Both the position numbers and the translations under genes were made by a program. This document shows positions 34,143 to 44,725 of a DNA stretch of 64,000 nt, one piece after another; position 1 is the stretch's first letter, and each line of letters opens with the position of its first letter. The stretch is from Carposina sasakii. Taxonomy: Eukaryota; Arthropoda; Insecta; Lepidoptera; Carposinidae. The notes beneath the pieces were generated by a model that was not told the origin of the DNA, ran no database searches, and saw only the letters and a list, made by a program, of their open reading frames with translations. The stretch spans positions 7,201,115 to 7,265,114 of the forward strand of contig CP053161.1 in the NCBI GenBank assembly GCA_014607495.2, given 5' to 3'.

Positions 34143-35849
34143 ATGGGTTTTTTGACTTGGATCCGAGGTATGACGACTTCAACCTTACACCAATGTTTTT
34201 CAGTGTTAGCGCTTGTTATAATTGTTTAATAAACTGTTTAAATTTACAGTTTGCTCGAGTCTTTTCATAACTATATTTAAGTAAGCACAAAGTTGATGCG
34301 TTTTCCATGACGTGGTTCACGATTTATGTACCTAGCTAGGTAGATCTATACCAAAAATTACCAGCTATTGTTAGAAATACACATTTATTTTATGGCTATC
34401 TTATGTATTTATTGTCAGTTATCGTTTAGTAGGTAATTAAACTCAACTTTAGGTAAGTACTAAGACAAGCTGTCTATCTGAAGATACACCTCCCCAGCAA
34501 AGACTATTTATAGTAGGTTTGACTTCAATTTTTATTTATATTGCCTATTGTTTACTATCAAAATCTATTTCCTTGCATTGGTAGAATAATCTACAAGTTT
34601 AAATATTCTTTTTCCAGGTTTGAAAATCTCATTCCACTTTAGAGACAAGGAGCTAAATATGATAGCTGCGTTTTTTAATATGTTGACATTCCTACTGACA
34701 TGTGCTGCTCTAGTCCAGCCTAGTTGGTTTAGGATCAAAGGCCTGCATTGTGCTCAGAGTCTCTCATTAGCACAATTCTTTTCATTTGATGATGATGATG
34801 GAGATGATCAAATTATTATTAGAGCTGATGAATATGAACCTTTTTCAAGGACAGATTTTAATGGTAAGTGCATTTTTATTTAAACAAACACAAGTCTAAA
34901 AATATTAGTTTACAGAATTACAGCATCTGGTGTTGTCTTGACCTTGTCCCCGTTTTCTAAAGAGTTACAAAGACATTTACCATCAACTGTCAAATAGATT
35001 TATGTATTAGACTTTTTATCACTAACTTTATTTCCACTGACTTCCAGGTTTGCCAACTTGCACAACACCAGAAACAATAACACTCATGAGGATTCTGATA
35101 CTTTTATGTTTCATGGTGTTGTTATGCTCATGTATTGGAGTGTTAATCAACATTACTAGAGTTGACAGTAAAGCAGTGAAGATGCTTCGCAGAAATGCTG
35201 TTCCTAGCATTTTATGTGTGTTCTGGGTCATAGCGATAGTTGGTGTGTGCTATTATACTACAGTTGTTTTGGGCAATACAAACAACAGTGATCCAGATTC
35301 GATACAAGTGGATTATGAGTATGGTTTCTATACAATAACAGCTGCAGGTTTGTTGTCTTTTCTTTTCTATTGGTTGTACACTACTCTACATCAGCAGCAT
35401 GTGTAATGTACTATTGTTATAGAAATTATAATGAAATTTTCCAAATTAACTTTAAACATCCATTACATTTGTGCTGATTTGTATCCATTTAAAAAAACCT
35501 TGTAAATTTTTATGTAAAAATAATTTTATAAATATCTGTATTAATAAAAGATTTCATTCAACCAATTTCAGGTGCCCTGGCTTTGTTAGCCTCTGCTGCT
35601 AACCTTTGGGGTGCTCCTTTAACAAATGATGAAGACATTCAGAGGAGGAATCTCATGGAGGACTGGGATGGATATGAAGCACACAGTGTGGGGCCTACAC
35701 CAGCCGTCCCTACCCTACCGCCATACACACCTAGTGCTGATTATGTGCCTACTTTGACAGCCTATGCCCCACCAGTCTTAGGCACCCAGCAGTATTTTCC
35801 ATTTGATGATCTGTCTGTCCTCCCCCCGCCACCTCCTTACACCCCTTGA
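34143..35849 (+). CDS. Tmem127: TMEM127 (four-pass endolysosomal membrane protein), 4 exons
   Basis: Exons 34143-34167, 34618-34863, 35048-35347 and 35572-35849 join in phase to 282 codons. All three introns are phase 1 with GT/AG ends. The protein has four hydrophobic segments (about 22-42, 100-124, 141-164, 182-202) and an acidic run (66-72) in the first loop. Cys53 and Cys95 match the loop cysteines of vertebrate TMEM127. The tail is proline-rich and ends PPPPPYTP; human TMEM127 ends in a very similar PPPAYTP. The family acts on endosomes and lysosomes: it restrains mTORC1 and guides membrane receptors to ubiquitin ligases of the NEDD4 group through its PPxY tail. Here Pro277-Tyr280 is PPxY and Leu239-Tyr242 is LPxY. 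The first exon encodes only nine residues, so the start is slightly less certain than the rest. Confidence 0.88.
35543..35548 (+). promoter_or_regulatory. Candidate intronic polyadenylation signal in TMEM127 intron 3
   Basis: AATAAA lies 23 bases before the exon 4 acceptor. If intron 3 is not spliced, the exon 3 frame reads on for 19 codons to a stop at 35404-35406. Use of this signal would give a short isoform without the C-terminal tail. Confidence 0.35.
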
Positions 35850-36599
35850 GCCTTATAAGAATATTTAATTTGGCTCTATCACAAAATAATAATATAAGGT
35901 CAGTGTATTATACTAATAGGATATTTTGCTTATGTTATAGTGAGTACATATAGCCATGTCTACTTACATTGTTGAATTGCTTGATGTGTGAGAATACTAT
36001 AATCAATTTTGATGAATTGGTTTAATAGTGGGGATGGAATCTGTAGTGTAACAGGTTATACTATATTTTCACAGCAAGCATCTAAAAAAACAGCAAAGTT
36101 GACTTGAACTAAATTAATTAATTTTAAAGTTACATTTTTTTGTTGTGGACCAAATTTTTTGGCATACCTACCGCATTCTACATTCTATGTATGGATAGGT
36201 ACAATAGTTTATCATCATGCAAGTGATGACTATGTCCCTGGAGGGGTAGCCTTAGACTAAACAGCTGCCTACTGTAGACAAGCATGTATGACATACTTAT
36301 GGCGCATGTGTCTCCCTTAGTCTTGACTAGATATTAGTTTTCAAATGATTGGCTAAAACATGCTTGTTTCCCAATAGGTATTAAGAAATATTAAGGGCCA
36401 AAAATTTGGTTATGTGAAGATCATGCTTAATTTCTTACTTCTCATGACACCTTCTTCCTTATTTTTTTGGGAGAAAATAGAACCTCTTGTTTTGAAATAG
36501 TTCACCACATTGCTATAATGGTACAGTACCTTGTGCTCAATGCCCATTATTATTTATTCAAAATATTACCTAGTAATAATATTTCCACACTCTAAATTC
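35850..36599. other. 3' flank and likely 3' UTR of TMEM127
   Basis: AT-rich, non-coding. No clear AATAAA in the first 700 bases. Confidence 0.4.
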
Positions 36600-36930
36600 T
36601 AACACAGAGATATGACTTACAAGATTTTCATAGAATGTTTGAGCGTAATAAAAATACAAAACTGCGAGGTCATAATTTAAAACTTAGCACAGGCATCTCA
36701 CATAGCAATCCCCGCAAAAACTTTATTACCAACAGGGTAGTGAACCCTTGGAACAAACTACCAGAAGAAGTGGTTTTGGCACCAAGTGTCAATAATTTCA
36801 AAAACAAACTTGACAAACACATTAAAGAACATAGAAAAACCTAAGAAGAGAACATTCAGATACAGGCAAAATCAGTTGCCTCAACTGCCTGCCTGTTTAC
36901 ATATAATAATAATAATAATAATAAATGCCT
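36600..36930 (+). pseudogene. LINE 3'-end fragment with AAT-repeat tail
   Basis: A 69-residue frame (36635-36844) ends in the common LINE C-terminus: NFITNRVVNPWNKLPEEVV, then APSVNNFKNKLDKH. A short 3' region and (AAT)n at about 36902-36925 follow. It is a 5'-truncated CR1/RTE-like copy lying downstream of TMEM127, possibly inside its 3' UTR. Confidence 0.8.
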
Positions 36931-38430
36931 AAATATTTGTTCTAAATGAAGTTATATTCGTATATTGTGGTTGTGAAATGTTAATAATATAAAATAACAC
37001 TTAAATTGTTCTTTGACTTCCGTAGATATGTGATTTGCCATTTTAGTGCCTAATTCATGTATCTTCAAATGCTTTAAAATTATATTAATACTTATTAAAA
37101 TTTGTTTGTTATAATCAAATTGTATTCATGGTGTGAATAGTTATGAGCTATAACTTAAATTGTAAATTAGTATAAATAATGGTCTATTAATTTAATGAAT
37201 GTAATGAACTTAATTTTACACAAGCTGGTAAAATATCAATTCTGCCAACATAATGAATTTAGTAAAATCGAAAAGCTAATAATATTGTTAAAAACAGATA
37301 AAATGGATAGGTACTGGTACTTACCATTGATTCTTCATCTTTTAAAGTAGTTGTAGTAAAACCTGCTTTTCTCCCTATTATTATACCTATACATAGCACT
37401 ACTAAATTGTATTTGTAAATGAATAGTGTCCAGCATATGTCTTATTTTCATCTACAAACTTTCTCTCATCAAAACAATCTTGATAGAAAGAAAATGAGCT
37501 TTTAGTATAATAATTAAGATATAATTAATGATCTGAAAGTTACAATAAAACATTATCTTGTTATTTAGAACATTGTCTCTATACTGTTTAATTTAGAACT
37601 GGTAGTATTTGGTGTATAATATTCTGTGTTACCAAAAATATAAGGATGTTAATAGATTGTTTGTTAATGTATAGAATTCTTCTAGGCATAAGAATAGTTA
37701 TTCCTAGTTGATGAACTGGGAAATTTATTTTTACATTTAAATATAAACCAGAGTAAGATTTTATTTTATGTACCTACCTAAAACCATAATTATATGCAAT
37801 ACATATCTCTAAAATATTATTTGTTTATTTATTGTGTATATGGTGATGTTAGCAATGCACCACTTGCACCTATTCCCAGAATTATTTAACTGAATTAGTA
37901 ATCATACCAGCACCCTTTATTGTTACACGGAAGAATTAATAATCTAATGTGTAACATACTCACATAAATAAATTATAATAATCAATAAAAGATGCTGTCT
38001 CAGCTTCAAGAGAGTCACTTGGTAAGATAAGAGAAGTGTGAGAAAAACAAAAGATTTAGTAATTATCATATTTAATATTTAAAACAAAAATATGGTTGTA
38101 TGTAGTGACATTTGTTTAGTGTTCATTTCATATTGCTTCAGATCCGTAATATACCACCCATAAAGTTACAACTCATCATACTTGATTTTTGACAGCAAAA
38201 TATATAGAATATCTATCCAATCAAACTGAATAGCTTACACCTGATTTAAAGCATTTTATTAATAAGGCCCTAAATGTTTGCTAACATAATGTTTTGGTGG
38301 GGCACTACCATACTATTATAAAGGTGTAATTAATAGTTATCATTGTTTGTTTACCATAGAATAATACCAGTTATTAAATCTAAGAAAATATATTATCAAC
38401 TTGTCATGTAACTATAAAATAGGTACCTAG
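36931..38430. other. Intergenic or UTR space between convergent genes
   Basis: No coding sequence. On the minus strand AATAAA at 38260-38255, about 170 nt past the NRBF2 stop, is a plausible polyadenylation signal for that gene. On the plus strand AATAAA words occur near 37545 and 37985. Confidence 0.45.
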
Positions 38431-39314
38431 TCAGTCATCTTTCAAAGCACTTAAATCAAAATAAGGTTTTTGAGTTGGCCTTTCTATTTGATAATTGCTT
38501 ATTACAGGTAATCTTTCTGATGTTTCTTTTGGGGGTGCCTCATTATGACTTACATCTGGTGCAAATTTATTTCTTTGAGTCATAATATCTCCTTGTATAG
38601 ATGATAGATTGAGATACTTTATTCTTTCCTTTTCTAAATAAGTCACTCTATCTTTTAAAGTACTATTTTCATCTTTCAGAACTTCTACTTGAAAAACAAG
38701 CTGTTCTACTAAAGAATGCAGATTTTGGCTAAGTATTTGTAATTCTTCTACAACAGTTTGTTGTGTTTTCTCCGTTTTTTTACCATCTGAGATATCAATC
38801 TTGGCTACGGTGTCTTCCAGTAATCCTGTTTCACTTGATGCATTTTGATTCAATAACATATGAAGCAGAGAATCATTTTCATTTATAGCTTTGTAGATAG
38901 CCACCTGTAACTTGGAATAATCATTACTTTGTGCATCAGGTAGTTGCTCTTTACTCAACCATTTAATGTTATCCATCGCCTTTTTAACTCGAGAGAATTG
39001 TTCTTTTTTGGTTCTGATTAAATCCTTTTGTTTAAGATGATAGCTGTGTTGTAATGATATGGATTCTAGGGCAACAGACGACGCAGTTGATTTCATAGCA
39101 TCGAGAAGTAATTCAGCGGCATTGTGATGACATTGCATTGCTTCATCAAATCTGTTGTAAATAAGATGAGCTTCTGCACGACGGTGTTGTTGATGCGCCT
39201 GGAAGATAAAAAAACAAAACAGAATGTAATAGAAACATTTAGGAAGATATGAGCGAAAGAACGAAAAACCTTGTTATTTTATTTACATACCAAACTTAGA
39301 GGGTGAGATTCCAT
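38431..39314 (-). CDS. Nrbf2: NRBF2 (autophagy PI3K complex subunit), 2 exons
   Basis: Exon 1 at 39314-39291 encodes MESHPLSL. Exon 2 at 39198-38431 continues in phase 0 across a 92-bp GT/AG intron. The product is 263 residues, close to the vertebrate protein (287). The N-terminus (LAHQQHRRAEAHL... to about residue 85) is a MIT-type helical domain that aligns closely with human NRBF2, including the HQQxRRA motif. The middle DSLLHMLLNQ (117-126) matches the human DTLLYLLQQ stretch, and a leucine-rich coiled coil runs from about 157 to 203. NRBF2 binds ATG14 in the Beclin1-VPS34-VPS15 complex and tunes autophagosome formation. PYFDL near the C-terminus (Y254-L257) fits an Atg8-binding (LIR) pattern; this is my inference. 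It is convergent with TMEM127. Confidence 0.9.
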
Positions 39315-39832
39315 TTTAGTAACAGGTCTCAACTTTGTCGATATTAAATGAAGATCCAGCAATTGTAGAATTTTATTGATGTATTAATACAATTGTTTTA
39401 TTTCACATTTTATGCATAATTTATATATTTATCATCTGTTTGTTATGCTGCTGTGACATTCGTTCGCCAACCAACTGACATTGACAGCTCGTTTTTTTTA
39501 AGGTACTCGCTATCTAGGAGGGAAACGAAAAAAAGGAATCGTAGAGCCACTTGGTTAGCATGGTTACGGTATGAAGAAAAGAGGTACATATAAAATCCTT
39601 AAAAGAAGAAGTATACCTGAGTCTCTCAGTTGACGTGATACTAATCAATCATCCCCCTTTTCCAGTTTATACAATCGAAGCGAATCCATGGAACTACGGT
39701 TAACTAGGTACCTACCCCTTATGTTACACCCTGTATAGAGAATCCAGGAACAATGGGTGGTGCGGTGGGCCTAGCAACCTACAGTGGCTACCACAAGTAG
39801 GTAGTATAAACTGTATGCCTTTCGTACCTTTA
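39315..39832. other. Upstream flank of NRBF2
   Basis: Should hold the NRBF2 promoter and 5' UTR on the minus strand. ACACCCTGTATAG at 39727-39739 is a stray family A end. No other feature seen. Confidence 0.4.
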
Positions 39833-40042
39833 TATACAGGTGTTTTTTCGTTACCACCCTTAACGAAAGGTACCTTTCGTTACTCGTACTCTATACATGA
39901 AATAAAGTAAGTTTATGCCAAAAAAAAATGCTGGGATACGATGTAATTTTTTTTATTTATTAATTTTTTATTACTTGATCGTGATTATGAGGAGATTCCG
40001 TAGTTTTCGAGAACGTTGACGACAAAAAATCAATCTGTATAC
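39833..40042 (-). repeat. MITE family A copy, inverted
   Basis: Runs from TATACAGGTGTTTTTTCG to CAATCTGTATAC. Its right part (GGAGATTCCGTAGTTTTCGA) is the reverse complement of the family phrase. It lies about 520 bp upstream of the NRBF2 start codon. Confidence 0.6.
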
Positions 40043-40571
40043 TATAATTAATTTAAATGATCAGTTAGAGAACAGCCACTTATAATTAGTAGCTTAGGTT
40101 TAAGAACCGAAACGTAAAGTAGATAGATAAACCACGAGGTTACGCATCTTGCATAGGTACATAGGTAAAAGCATAGATTTATTATTGGGTAAAAGTGTAA
40201 AGAATAACGCTTTGAAAATCATCATGCTTATCTAGGACTTTGGACTGTGTAATATAAACACGGCTTCCTACGGAAGTGTACCTCCTACTCGCAGCCTAGA
40301 ATAGCCGAGTAAGGTGTGGTACAGTTCTTTATTAAAAGTCCTAGATGCTTAGATACAATTATATAGTGTTCTGTGATAAATGAAATATCTATATTCTGTG
40401 TAGTAAAGTAAAGGTAAGTACCTAATAAGTTAGGTACATTGGGAAGTTAGAGAATAGTTTATACTTTTTGTATGGGTGCTAAAAATAACATACGTTAAAA
40501 TTTCACGTCATTCAAAAATGTAAATAAATAAAAAGATCCTAAAATATTCTCGTTATGGATTACTCAGTAAA
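40043..40571. other. No gene or clear repeat seen
   Basis: AT-rich, nothing supportable. Confidence 0.4.
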
Positions 40572-41051
40572 ATGCCTAGTAGAAAATTAAAGAATTTGTG
40601 GTCTAGAAAGACTGAAGAAATTTTAAACAAGCCAAATATGTCCGTTGCGAAGAAAGTCCTTGCTTACAAAATTTTTATGAGACCAATTTTACTACAGAAA
40701 TGGTTTGAAAACAAGGATAGTGATCTAAAACAGTTGGAAGTACAAGCCCTCACAAATATTTATGGAAGTTTGGAAGAAAAGGCACTGTACGAAAAATTTT
40801 CTGATATGGATGTAATAGGTTACATTGGCTTACAAAAGATACGATGGAGGAGGTCAACCGGATGCGAATGCAATCGGCTAAAAAAATTGTTACAAGATAA
40901 ATCTACTATTACTTCTGATAGTTTATCGCAATTTTTTTTGAGAACCGTACGACCAGCAGATGTTTCACGTAAGATTTTAAAACGAAGATGTATTCATAAA
41001 CGAAGACGATTTATTAAAATTAACTTTTCAAGTGCATGTGTATTTGAATAA
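40572..41051 (+). CDS. 159-residue ORF, probably a LINE polyprotein C-terminus
   Basis: Intact frame, very basic (pI judged high from many Lys/Arg). Its layout resembles the post-RT region of RTE-like LINEs and the fragment at 42621-43136: a KVLAYKIFMRPIL-type segment, then QLEVQALTNIYG, then a D-x-I-x-Y-I-GLQKIRWRR segment. It has no RT catalytic motif, endonuclease or zinc finger. The stop codon TAA lies inside the 8-bp duplicated target of the element inserted immediately downstream, so the original C-terminus may have been the same or longer. Either a surviving LINE remnant or, less likely, a host gene. Confidence 0.45.
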   Translation: MPSRKLKNLWSRKTEEILNKPNMSVAKKVLAYKIFMRPILLQKWFENKDSDLKQLEVQALTNIYGSLEEKALYEKFSDMDVIGYIGLQKIRWRRSTGCECNRLKKLLQDKSTITSDSLSQFFLRTVRPADVSRKILKRRCIHKRRRFIKINFSSACVFE

Positions 41052-41053
41052 TT

Positions 41054-42184
41054 CCCTTCTGACCCATGACACTACCAGACCACACTACCGGTAGTGTCGC
41101 GGGGAATATTTAGTCCCTTCTGCACTACTAGCCAGTAGTGCTGTGGGTACTTTATGAAGGGTCTAACATCTTCGTTCCCATCGACACTACTAATACATAA
41201 GTAATTAAATTTGAAAATAATTTCAAACACTTATACAGGTGATTTTTGGTCGTCAACGTTCCCGAAAACTACGGAATCCCTCATCAAAATTTTTCTCCAT
41301 GGAAGCATACCTGGGAAGTTTTTTCCAAAATATTAGGCCAAAGTTGAGTAAATACGTTTTTCTGCATAAAACAACGCGCGTAGTAGGATTTTTTCCCAAA
41401 AATAATTAATATCGCATAAAAAAACTAATATAAACACTAGACACTATAAATTTCGCACGATCAAGGAATTTAAAAAAAAATCTCAAAAAAAATTTTTTTT
41501 CCAAGCATTTTTTTTGGCAATTACTTTATTTCATGTATAGAGTACGTACCCTTCGTTAAAGGTGACCACAAAAAAACATCCTGTATATAAAAACCATTAT
41601 TTTTGTTTTACGTAAAAAACAAAACGACCCAATGCAACTAATTAATTACATGTACAAATGGGGAGATAACTTTAGGTCATGCACTCGACAAGTTACGAGT
41701 ACGATAACTTAATAAGTATACTTCTTAAAAACAAGCTTTGGTGTGGCTGTAATAATAATGAGTTCATAGTGATTTCTTTTACGTTTTATCACAATGATTT
41801 ATTGTTTTTACGGTGCCGAGCTGCAAATGTATGCCCAATAAACTTCCAATAAACTAAATACCATTAAATTTTTCTTTTTCTTTCGTAACTATTATGAAGA
41901 TTTTAGTGCATAAAGTATAGTAACTAAGTACTTAGTAGTAATTCGCATAGAGCTTGCATATAAACTTAAATTTTTACAAAACAATTCGTTCATTATTATT
42001 ATTACTTGTCGATATTAAAACTTTAATTTTTAAATTTAGTACCTATTTAGTAGTAGTGTCGATGGGAACGTAGATGTTAGACCCTTCATAAAGTACCCAC
42101 GGAACTACTGACTAGTAGTGTAGAAGGGACAAAATATTTTTCGCTACCGGTAGTGTGGTCTGGTAGTGTCATGGGTCAGAAGGG
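41054..42184. mobile_element. 1.13-kb TIR element with perfect 8-bp target duplication
   Basis: Ends CCCTTCTGACCCATGACACT and the inverse. The inverted arms are related over about 140 bp (GACCACACTACCGGTAGTG, TTATGAAGGGTCTAACATC). GAATAATT is duplicated exactly at 41046-41053 and 42185-42192. An 8-bp duplication fits hAT-like or P-like elements, but the tips are not the usual CAG type, so the superfamily stays open. No transposase; the centre contains a nested family A MITE (41233-41589). Confidence 0.85.
41233..41589 (+). repeat. MITE family A copy, fullest in the window
   Basis: Runs ATACAGGTGATTTTTGGTCG to CACAAAAAAACATCCTGTAT, nested inside the 41054-42184 element and therefore younger than that element's arrival or carried with it. 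Confidence 0.75.
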
Positions 42185-42192
42185 GAATAATT

Positions 42193-42620
42193 TCAATACA
42201 AAAATAACACTTGTAGGTACCTACCTACGTTAAAGTAATGTTATGTAGAGCTTTTAAATATTTTTAAAATAAAAGAAGATTGATTTGTCTGAATCAGTTT
42301 ATAATCTTTTGTATCTTCTTACTTGGGCCCCCACTTCATTGGTCTAAATTGCCGCTTTACATAGGTAGGTAAGTTTCATTTAACCATAAGCCTCGGGCGA
42401 TCAATCTATGGTCGATCAACCTGGATTATCGTTCATCCGCAACGCCCGAGGGGATTCAATGGTATTTTCAGACGTTTTTGGGATCAACTCGCAGATTTCC
42501 GGAAGATTTTTCGGCGAGGAAAATATCTTGACCCTTTTCTTTTTCTTGATTGCTTTTCGAGCTGATTTTCCGTTATTTGGATGGAGTGATCGCGAAGAAA
42601 ATATATTGATTCTCCAAGGA
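42193..42620. other. No host gene; possible continuation of LINE debris
   Basis: Open frames on both strands (42408-42662 plus, 42416-42727 minus) overlap the end of the LINE fragment and carry no recognisable domain. Confidence 0.35.
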
Positions 42621-43136
42621 CTACGTTCCGGCGCATTTTTGTCGAATTTGTCCCACCAATGAACCTCTCCGGACTGGCACGGTCGGGTCACGGGGTGCAT
42701 CGGTAACTTGGGTAACGTTTTCTTCACAACGAAGTAATATTCTCCAATTCAGTCGTTCTTTTTTAACATGATCTATAACGTCTCTGTATGCATACCTGTT
42801 ATAAATATTGCCAAGAGTTAGCCGCAGCCGTTTGGGATGTCTTGGAGGGTATTTGGACTTGTAAATTTGTTTTAGAATAGAAGATTCGAAACGGAGTAGT
42901 TTCTTTGCGCATGCTTTATCTATTTTCCACAATTCGCAGCCGTACGTAAGTATGGGCAGTACGAGTGATTTGTATATTTCAAATTTAGTATAGCGAGTTA
43001 TGTTAGGGTCAGATAGCTTACTCCAATATTTGTAGCACCATGTACGAGCACACCTTATCCGCATGGTCACTTCTCTATTCATCTGCATGCGATTTAACTG
43101 AGGCTCTCCTAGAGGATGAATATTACAGTCAGGCAT
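42621..43136 (-). pseudogene. RTE-like LINE C-terminal fragment
   Basis: 171-residue frame. It shows the typical region after the RT of endonuclease-RT LINEs: an EVTMRIRCARTWCYKYWSKL segment, FEIYKSLVLPILTYGCELW, a KLLRFESSILKQIY segment, and a basic C-terminus. The catalytic domains are missing. It is 5'-truncated and lies opposite the 40572-41051 ORF. Confidence 0.75.
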
Positions 43137-43427
43137 TGTTGGAATGCAGATAAGGTATTATTAGGTATTATCAACTTTATAATTTAACTTTAACCGGGCC
43201 ATCGGGCTGTTTGTTTTGTTTGTAGGATTTTCAATTCATTATTGATTTATGACATATTTTGACATAAACTGGCGCAAACGCGCAAACCATAGACGTAGGT
43301 ACTACCTGACTAGGCATAGAAATGTAGAGGAGATACCAAATCCCTGGGTACTAGGTACATTATATTAAATATGGCAAATGAACGACATAAGCAGGGCAAA
43401 GCAGAAGTGTAGTGTAGTGTTGCAAAT
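43137..43427. other. No gene or clear repeat seen
   Basis: Spacer before the next element. GTTGCAAAT at 43419-43427 is the left flanking duplicate of that element. Confidence 0.4.
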
Positions 43428-43471
43428 ATAGATGGATAACTCGTCATATCAAAACGAGGATGTACTCCCAT

Positions 43472-43826
43472 ACCTCGATTCTCCTCGCGAGGTACACCTC
43501 ATTTGAGGTGTTCACCTCATTTCACTAAAAGCAACTCTATGTTAGGGTAATAAGACTGGATATTAATTGAGTGTAATGGTAATAAACCTCGAATTCTCCT
43601 CGCGAGGTACACCTCATTTTGAGTTGTTCAACTCATTTAACCAAAAGCAACTCTATGTTAGGGTAATAAGACTGGATATTAAATTAGTGAATGGTAATGA
43701 ACCTCGAGTTCTCCTCGCCAGGTACACCTCATATTGAGGTGTTCACCTCATTTATCCAAAAGCAACTCTATTTTAGGGTAATAAGACTGGATATTGATTG
43801 AGTGAATGGTAATATATAATATAATA
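43472..43826 (+). repeat. Minisatellite, three units of about 115 bp
   Basis: Units start at 43472, 43586 and 43701 with ACCTCGA(A/G)TTCTCCTCG. Each contains CTCTATGTTAGGGTAATAAG (T for G in unit 3) and TGGATATTA. A partial unit continues after the palindrome (43903-43963). Confidence 0.88.
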
Positions 43827-43827
43827 A

Positions 43828-43909
43828 CCTCAAATGTGAGGTGTTGAGGCGATGAGGTAATGGCGCTCGCGACTCATTACCTCATCGCCTCAACACCTCA
43901 CATTTGAGG
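43828..43909. repeat. Perfect 35-bp palindrome with 12-nt loop
   Basis: Arms 43828-43862 and 43875-43909 (CCTCAAATGTGAGGTGTTGA...) are exact reverse complements around GCGCTCGCGACT. Part of the arm is itself the CACCTCAAATGAGGTG-type inverted word of the minisatellite. Confidence 0.92.
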
Positions 43910-44269
43910 TGTTCACCTCGTTTAACTAAAATGTTATCTAATGTCATGGTAATAAGACTTACCATCGTGACAGATATTATTGAGTGAGTGAGTGAGAGCC
44001 TCGACGACGGCGACGACTCGACTCGCGAGCGAGTTATGTTTCATTTCTGTTCGTTCGTTCAGTGAGTGAATGAGGTGAGTTGTAGAATGGGTGAGGAGAT
44101 TGCGGGTGCAGGCAAATAGGAGCGCTATGTCGACCGTGATAAGTATCTTAGTATGTAAAACGAGGATGAGGTGTTGTAAAATTAAAACGAGGCCTCCCTC
44201 GAATTTTGCCGCGGTGAGGACCTCAAATGAGGTGACTCACGAGTGAGGAGCTCATCGCTAGTTGCAAAT

Positions 44270-44725
44270 TTTCTGGACCATCTGATCATATTAGACTTGG
44301 GAGGATAATCCTCTCTTAACTAAAGTTAAAAATAACCGTGGCATCGTTACCTTAGTTACTACTCCATAGTGGATAAGTACCTTAGACCGCGTCTAAAATT
44401 TATCGTTCGTCAAACACAGTGTAGGTAGGAATAGCTTAAACTTTTGTATAATTTGATTATATGTAAGTACCACGAATCAGATGTACCGGATGTACCTAGG
44501 TACCGTTGGAAAAATCATCTTTTTGTACCGCACCTAAGTTGCATTGTTCCAAATGCGATGGCAATATTCCAAAATGGATAACGGCTTTATTTATAGTTCC
44601 ACGCCTTAAAGGCATCAACAACCTTTCTTCAACCATAACATTTATGAAAACCATTTAATCGCTCGATCAGTTGTTGGTCAATATTTTTTCCGTTACCGTG
44701 CGGGCATAACGCGTTGTTCTAAATT
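44270..44725. other. Upstream flank of the PEBP-like gene
   Basis: No repeat or gene seen. The promoter and 5' UTR of the plus-strand gene should lie here. Confidence 0.4.

Larger units (their letters stand above)
43428..44260. mobile_element. hAT-like non-autonomous element carrying a minisatellite
   Basis: Flanked by GTTGCAAAT on both sides (43419-43427 and 44261-44269). The tips TAGATGGATAACTCGTCA (left) and, inverted, TAGCGATGAGCTCCTCA (right) are imperfect inverted repeats of a hAT-like form. The body is full of the words ACCTCATTTGAGGT and CGAGGTGAG on both strands. There is no transposase frame. Confidence 0.65.
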
